Source: Methylobacterium sp. J-088 (GTDB lineage Bacteria > Pseudomonadota > Alphaproteobacteria > Rhizobiales > Beijerinckiaceae). From it: DNA of 64,000 nt. Shown here one piece after another: positions 61,942-64,000 of this stretch (its first letter is position 1; the number at the start of each line of letters is the position of its first letter). The stretch is from positions 124,001-188,000 of the forward strand of contig NZ_JAKSYH010000263.1 in NCBI RefSeq assembly GCF_022829295.1, read 5' to 3'. Below the pieces are notes generated by a model, which was not told where the DNA came from, did not search any database, and was given only the letters and a program-made list of their open reading frames with translations. The position numbers and the translations under genes are program-made.

Positions 61942-62181
61942 CCGGATTCGGATCCGGCGGGCGTCTGCTCGTCGAGAGACCGAACGGACGGCGGTACGGC
62001 GTTCGGTAGGTCGCCATTCCTTCCGTGCATCCGAGGTCGGAAGCCATGTCTCGGTCGGATAGGCGACATGCCGATGGTTGACCGGGGTGGAAAGGAACAT
62101 CCTTCGGTCGGGTCGGATTTGGACTCACTCAACCACGATTGGCGCGATGACCGCGAAGGTCTCGTGCTGTCATCTTAGGAC

Positions 62182-62933
62182 ATGGGTCGCTCTACCGCCG
62201 AGTATCTGCTGCGCGAGGGCGTCCACGTCGTCCTGACCGACAAGGAAGGCCCCGAGCTGCAAGCTACCGCCGCGGAGCTGTCGGCGCTGGGTCAAGTCCG
62301 CGCCGTAGAGGCCGACCTCAGCGGGGCGAAACGGATTGAGGTGCTGGCTGCCTCCGCCAACATGGCCTTCGACGACAAGCCCACCATCCTCGTCTGCGCC
62401 GCGGGCATCACCGGGGCGTCGGGCGACTTCCTTGAACTCACGGACGAGGATTGGATCGAGGTGATCCAGACCGACCTCATGGCCGGCGTGCGCGCGACAA
62501 GGGCCTTCATCCCCCACATGCGCAAAGCGGGCTGGGGCCGGGTCGTGCTGTTATCCTTGGAGGATGCGGTGCAGCCCTACATCGAAGAGCTTCCCTATGC
62601 AGCCGCCAAGGCCGGGGTCCTGAACTTTGCGAAGGGACTGTCGAAGGCCTACGGCCCGGACGGCGTGCTCGTGAACGCGGTCGGCCCGGCCTTCATTGCC
62701 ACGCCGATGACCGACGCCCAGTGGAGAAGAAGTCGAAAGAGAAAGGCATCTCCTTCGACAAGGCGGTTCAACAAACGTTGGACGAGGAGCGTCCCGGCGT
62801 CGTTGCTAAGCGCCGCGGCCGGGCCGAGGAGGTCGCTGCTGTGGTCACGTTCCTGTGCTCGGAACATGCCAGCTTCGTCACCGGTGAGTTCCTTAGGATC
62901 GACGGCGGCTCAGTTATGACCATGGGGGCCTAA
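62182..62933 (+). pseudogene. Frameshifted SDR (3-oxoacyl-ACP reductase-like) pseudogene
   Basis: The first part (62182-62720) encodes an SDR with ILVCAAGITG and the active-site YAAAKAG, but it begins without the N-terminal Gly-rich cofactor strand. Near 62720 the frame breaks: the expected continuation (VEKKSKEKGISFDKAV, then FLCSEHASFVTGEF and the C-terminal DGGSVMTM) lies in the next frame. A single-base loss explains it. The N-terminal truncation and the frameshift together make it a likely pseudogene. Confidence 0.82.
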
Positions 62934-63238
62934 GGCTTTGTTGCGGACCAGCAGCCGTTCGGTGCTGATGCACGCACCGAACGGCTGCTTTATGGATTTC
63001 TGCTTCCTCACAGCAATGACTGGGTTGGGTCGCCTCCAGAATAGCCGCTTAGGGTGGCTTTCTGCCGGTCCGCTTTTGAGATGTGCGATCAAAGAAGCGG
63101 ACATGCGTCTGGCAATTGGTGATTGGCATACCCGCGCCAATCCCAACCATTAGGCAGCCCCTCTGAAGCTAACATCGTCTCACAGCTTCAAAGGCTAGAT
63201 CATGCCAAAGACGGACGTTCGACGATGTCGGCGGTGTC
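62934..63238. other. Gene-free interval with terminator
   Basis: About 305 nt between the SDR pseudogene and the hydrolase pseudogene. Apart from the strong hairpin at its left end nothing is supported. It is AT-richer than the window core. Confidence 0.5.
62950..62989 (+). terminator. Strong hairpin terminator after the SDR pseudogene
   Basis: A perfect 16-bp stem (AGCAGCCGTTCGGTGC and its complement at 62974-62989) with an 8-nt loop, followed by TTTAT, lies 16 nt after the pseudogene stop. The T tract is short. Confidence 0.7.
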
Positions 63239-63870
63239 TTAACGAGGAGCCGATGACGGGAGAGCCGATGTATTGATGCGTCCGAGGAAGTCACGTGTGA
63301 GCCGGGCAACCTCTTCCGTTGCCTCGTCCAGCGCGAAGTGCCCGGCATCGAGGATATGCAGTTCCGCCCTCGGAACGTCGCGAAGGTAGGCCTCAGCGCC
63401 AGGCACGATGAAGGACGGATCGTGGCGACCCCACATCACAAGCATCGGTAGCGCATGGCCGCGCATCCAGCCCTGCCAGGTGGGGTAGGACGCGACGTTG
63501 GTGCGGTAATCGTAGAGAAGGGCTGCTTGGATCTCCCGTTCACCCGGTCGCGCGAGATTAGCGTACTCGTCAGCCCAGGTGTCCGGGTTGTAGCGTTCGG
63601 GGTTGGGGCTGGCGCCGTTTGGCTCCTTCGAGCGAGGTGAAGGCGTCGACCTGCTCGGGGTGGGATGCGGGATCGGCCCAGAACCGTGCGATGCCCTGCC
63701 ACTTCGGCCCGAGCCCTTCCACGTAGGCGTTGGCGTTCTGGACGATTAGCGCGCTGACCCGTTCGGGGTGAGCCAGCGCCATGCGGAAACCAACCGGGCC
63801 ACCGTAATCCTGCACGAACAGCGTGTATCGTTCGATGCCAAGATGGGCGACCAAGCCTTCCATGGTCTTA
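63239..63870 (-). pseudogene. Alpha/beta hydrolase (haloalkane dehalogenase-like), frameshifted and truncated by an IS
   Basis: On the minus strand the 5' part reads MEGLVAHLGIERYTLFVQDY, then GGPVGFRMALAHPE (nucleophile Asp in the QDYGG loop). The frame then breaks at an extra A in an AAA run near 63619: the next frame continues NGASPNPERYNPDTWADEYA and joins MLVMWGRHDPSF (acid Asp) and LDAGHFALDE (His). The 5' end is cut at 63870 by the insertion sequence end. Inactive as it stands. Confidence 0.85.
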
Positions 63871-64000
63871 GAGCCCGTCCGATAAGGGTCTGAGGCGGGG
63901 TTGAGTGGCCGGGATGGCGATGATTCCAGGGGGGTGCTGAAGCCTGACCTGGACCTGCCATGTGGACCCCGACCACCCGGCGGCAGCATAGCCGCGCGGG
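63871..64000 (+). mobile_element. Left end of an IS5-family-like insertion sequence, cut by the window edge
   Basis: The hydrolase sequence stops at TTA and a new sequence starts at GAGCCCGTCCGATAAGG (63871), a typical IS5-family terminal inverted repeat. A coding start (ATG at 63960) gives MWTPTTRRQHSRAG, which is the usual N-terminus of IS5-group transposases in these bacteria. The element runs off the right edge, so its length, second repeat and target duplication cannot be seen. Confidence 0.8.
63960..64000 (+). CDS. IS5-family transposase, N-terminal fragment at window edge
   Basis: Only 13 codons are visible (MWTPTTRRQHSRA). They match the start of DDE transposases of the IS5 group and lie 89 nt inside the terminal repeat, the expected distance. 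The fragment is too short for catalytic motifs. Confidence 0.7.
   Translation, partial: MWTPTTRRQHSRA

Noticed and set aside
1..64000. CRISPR array, prophage or rRNA operon
   Set aside because: No regularly spaced repeats, no phage structural or integrase genes and no rRNA-like sequence were seen while reading through the window.

Overview
The window is GC-rich chromosomal DNA from an alphaproteobacterium, most likely a Methylobacterium or Methylorubrum relative (order Hyphomicrobiales). The inference rests on gene content: a cbbR-fbp-prk-rpe-cbbY block with no RuBisCO gene in view, a LOV-type hybrid histidine kinase, an Omp25/31-like surface protein, DUF6502/DUF5666 genes, and the order rnr-DUF983-NUDIX-MFS-rpmG. 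No rRNA, canonical tRNA or CRISPR array was found.

Layout. 1-11.2 kb: a LysR regulator, rpmG, an MFS exporter, a NUDIX hydrolase, a DUF983 membrane protein and RNase R, then a giant FAD/Fe-S dehydrogenase of the YdiJ type overlapping a ketopantoate reductase. 11.2-11.85 kb: a gene-free, partly AT-rich stretch with a compact tRNA-like fold. 11.85-20.9 kb: stress and signalling genes (KGG-rich protein, LOV kinase, enlarged AI-2E-family transporter, response regulator, two glutathione transferases, PNPOx-like protein, LysR, periplasmic binding protein). 21-28.2 kb: an MFS carrier, a ferredoxin-reductase-like flavoprotein overlapping cbbR, and divergently fbp, prk, rpe and cbbY. 28.2-36.3 kb: a Tat-exported metallo-hydrolase, an SDR, yebC, and a small polysaccharide-type group (GT2, multispan membrane protein, methyltransferase, AlgX/AlgJ-like protein). 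36.4-41.8 kb: ada, the DUF5666/DUF6502 pair facing small envelope genes across a repeat-rich operator region, an outer-membrane barrel and a secreted phospholipase-A2-like protein. 41.8-55 kb: housekeeping and repair (grpE, glnD, an orphan TAXI protein, recX, brnTA, radical SAM plus UdgX, mntA/hepT, polA).

From 55 kb to the right edge the sequence is more accessory: AT-rich spacers, a PilZ protein beside a PAS-GGDEF-EAL protein, a lone PAS protein, an RNase HI with an extra C-terminal domain, a YcaQ-like protein without an obvious start codon, a frameshifted SDR pseudogene, and an alpha/beta hydrolase broken both by a frameshift and by the end of an IS5-like insertion sequence that runs off the window.

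Functional themes: (i) RuBP-forming enzymes and a CbbR/QscR-type regulator, which in serine-cycle methylotrophs can act as a signalling unit; (ii) c-di-GMP and light signalling; (iii) uracil, alkylation and crosslink-type DNA repair; (iv) two toxin-antitoxin modules; (v) envelope and surface functions. No single wholly novel system is evident. The best leads are the DUF6502 operator cluster, the PLA2-like protein with an altered catalytic Asp, the fused AI-2E transporter, the tRNA-like fold and the RuBisCO-less cbb block.
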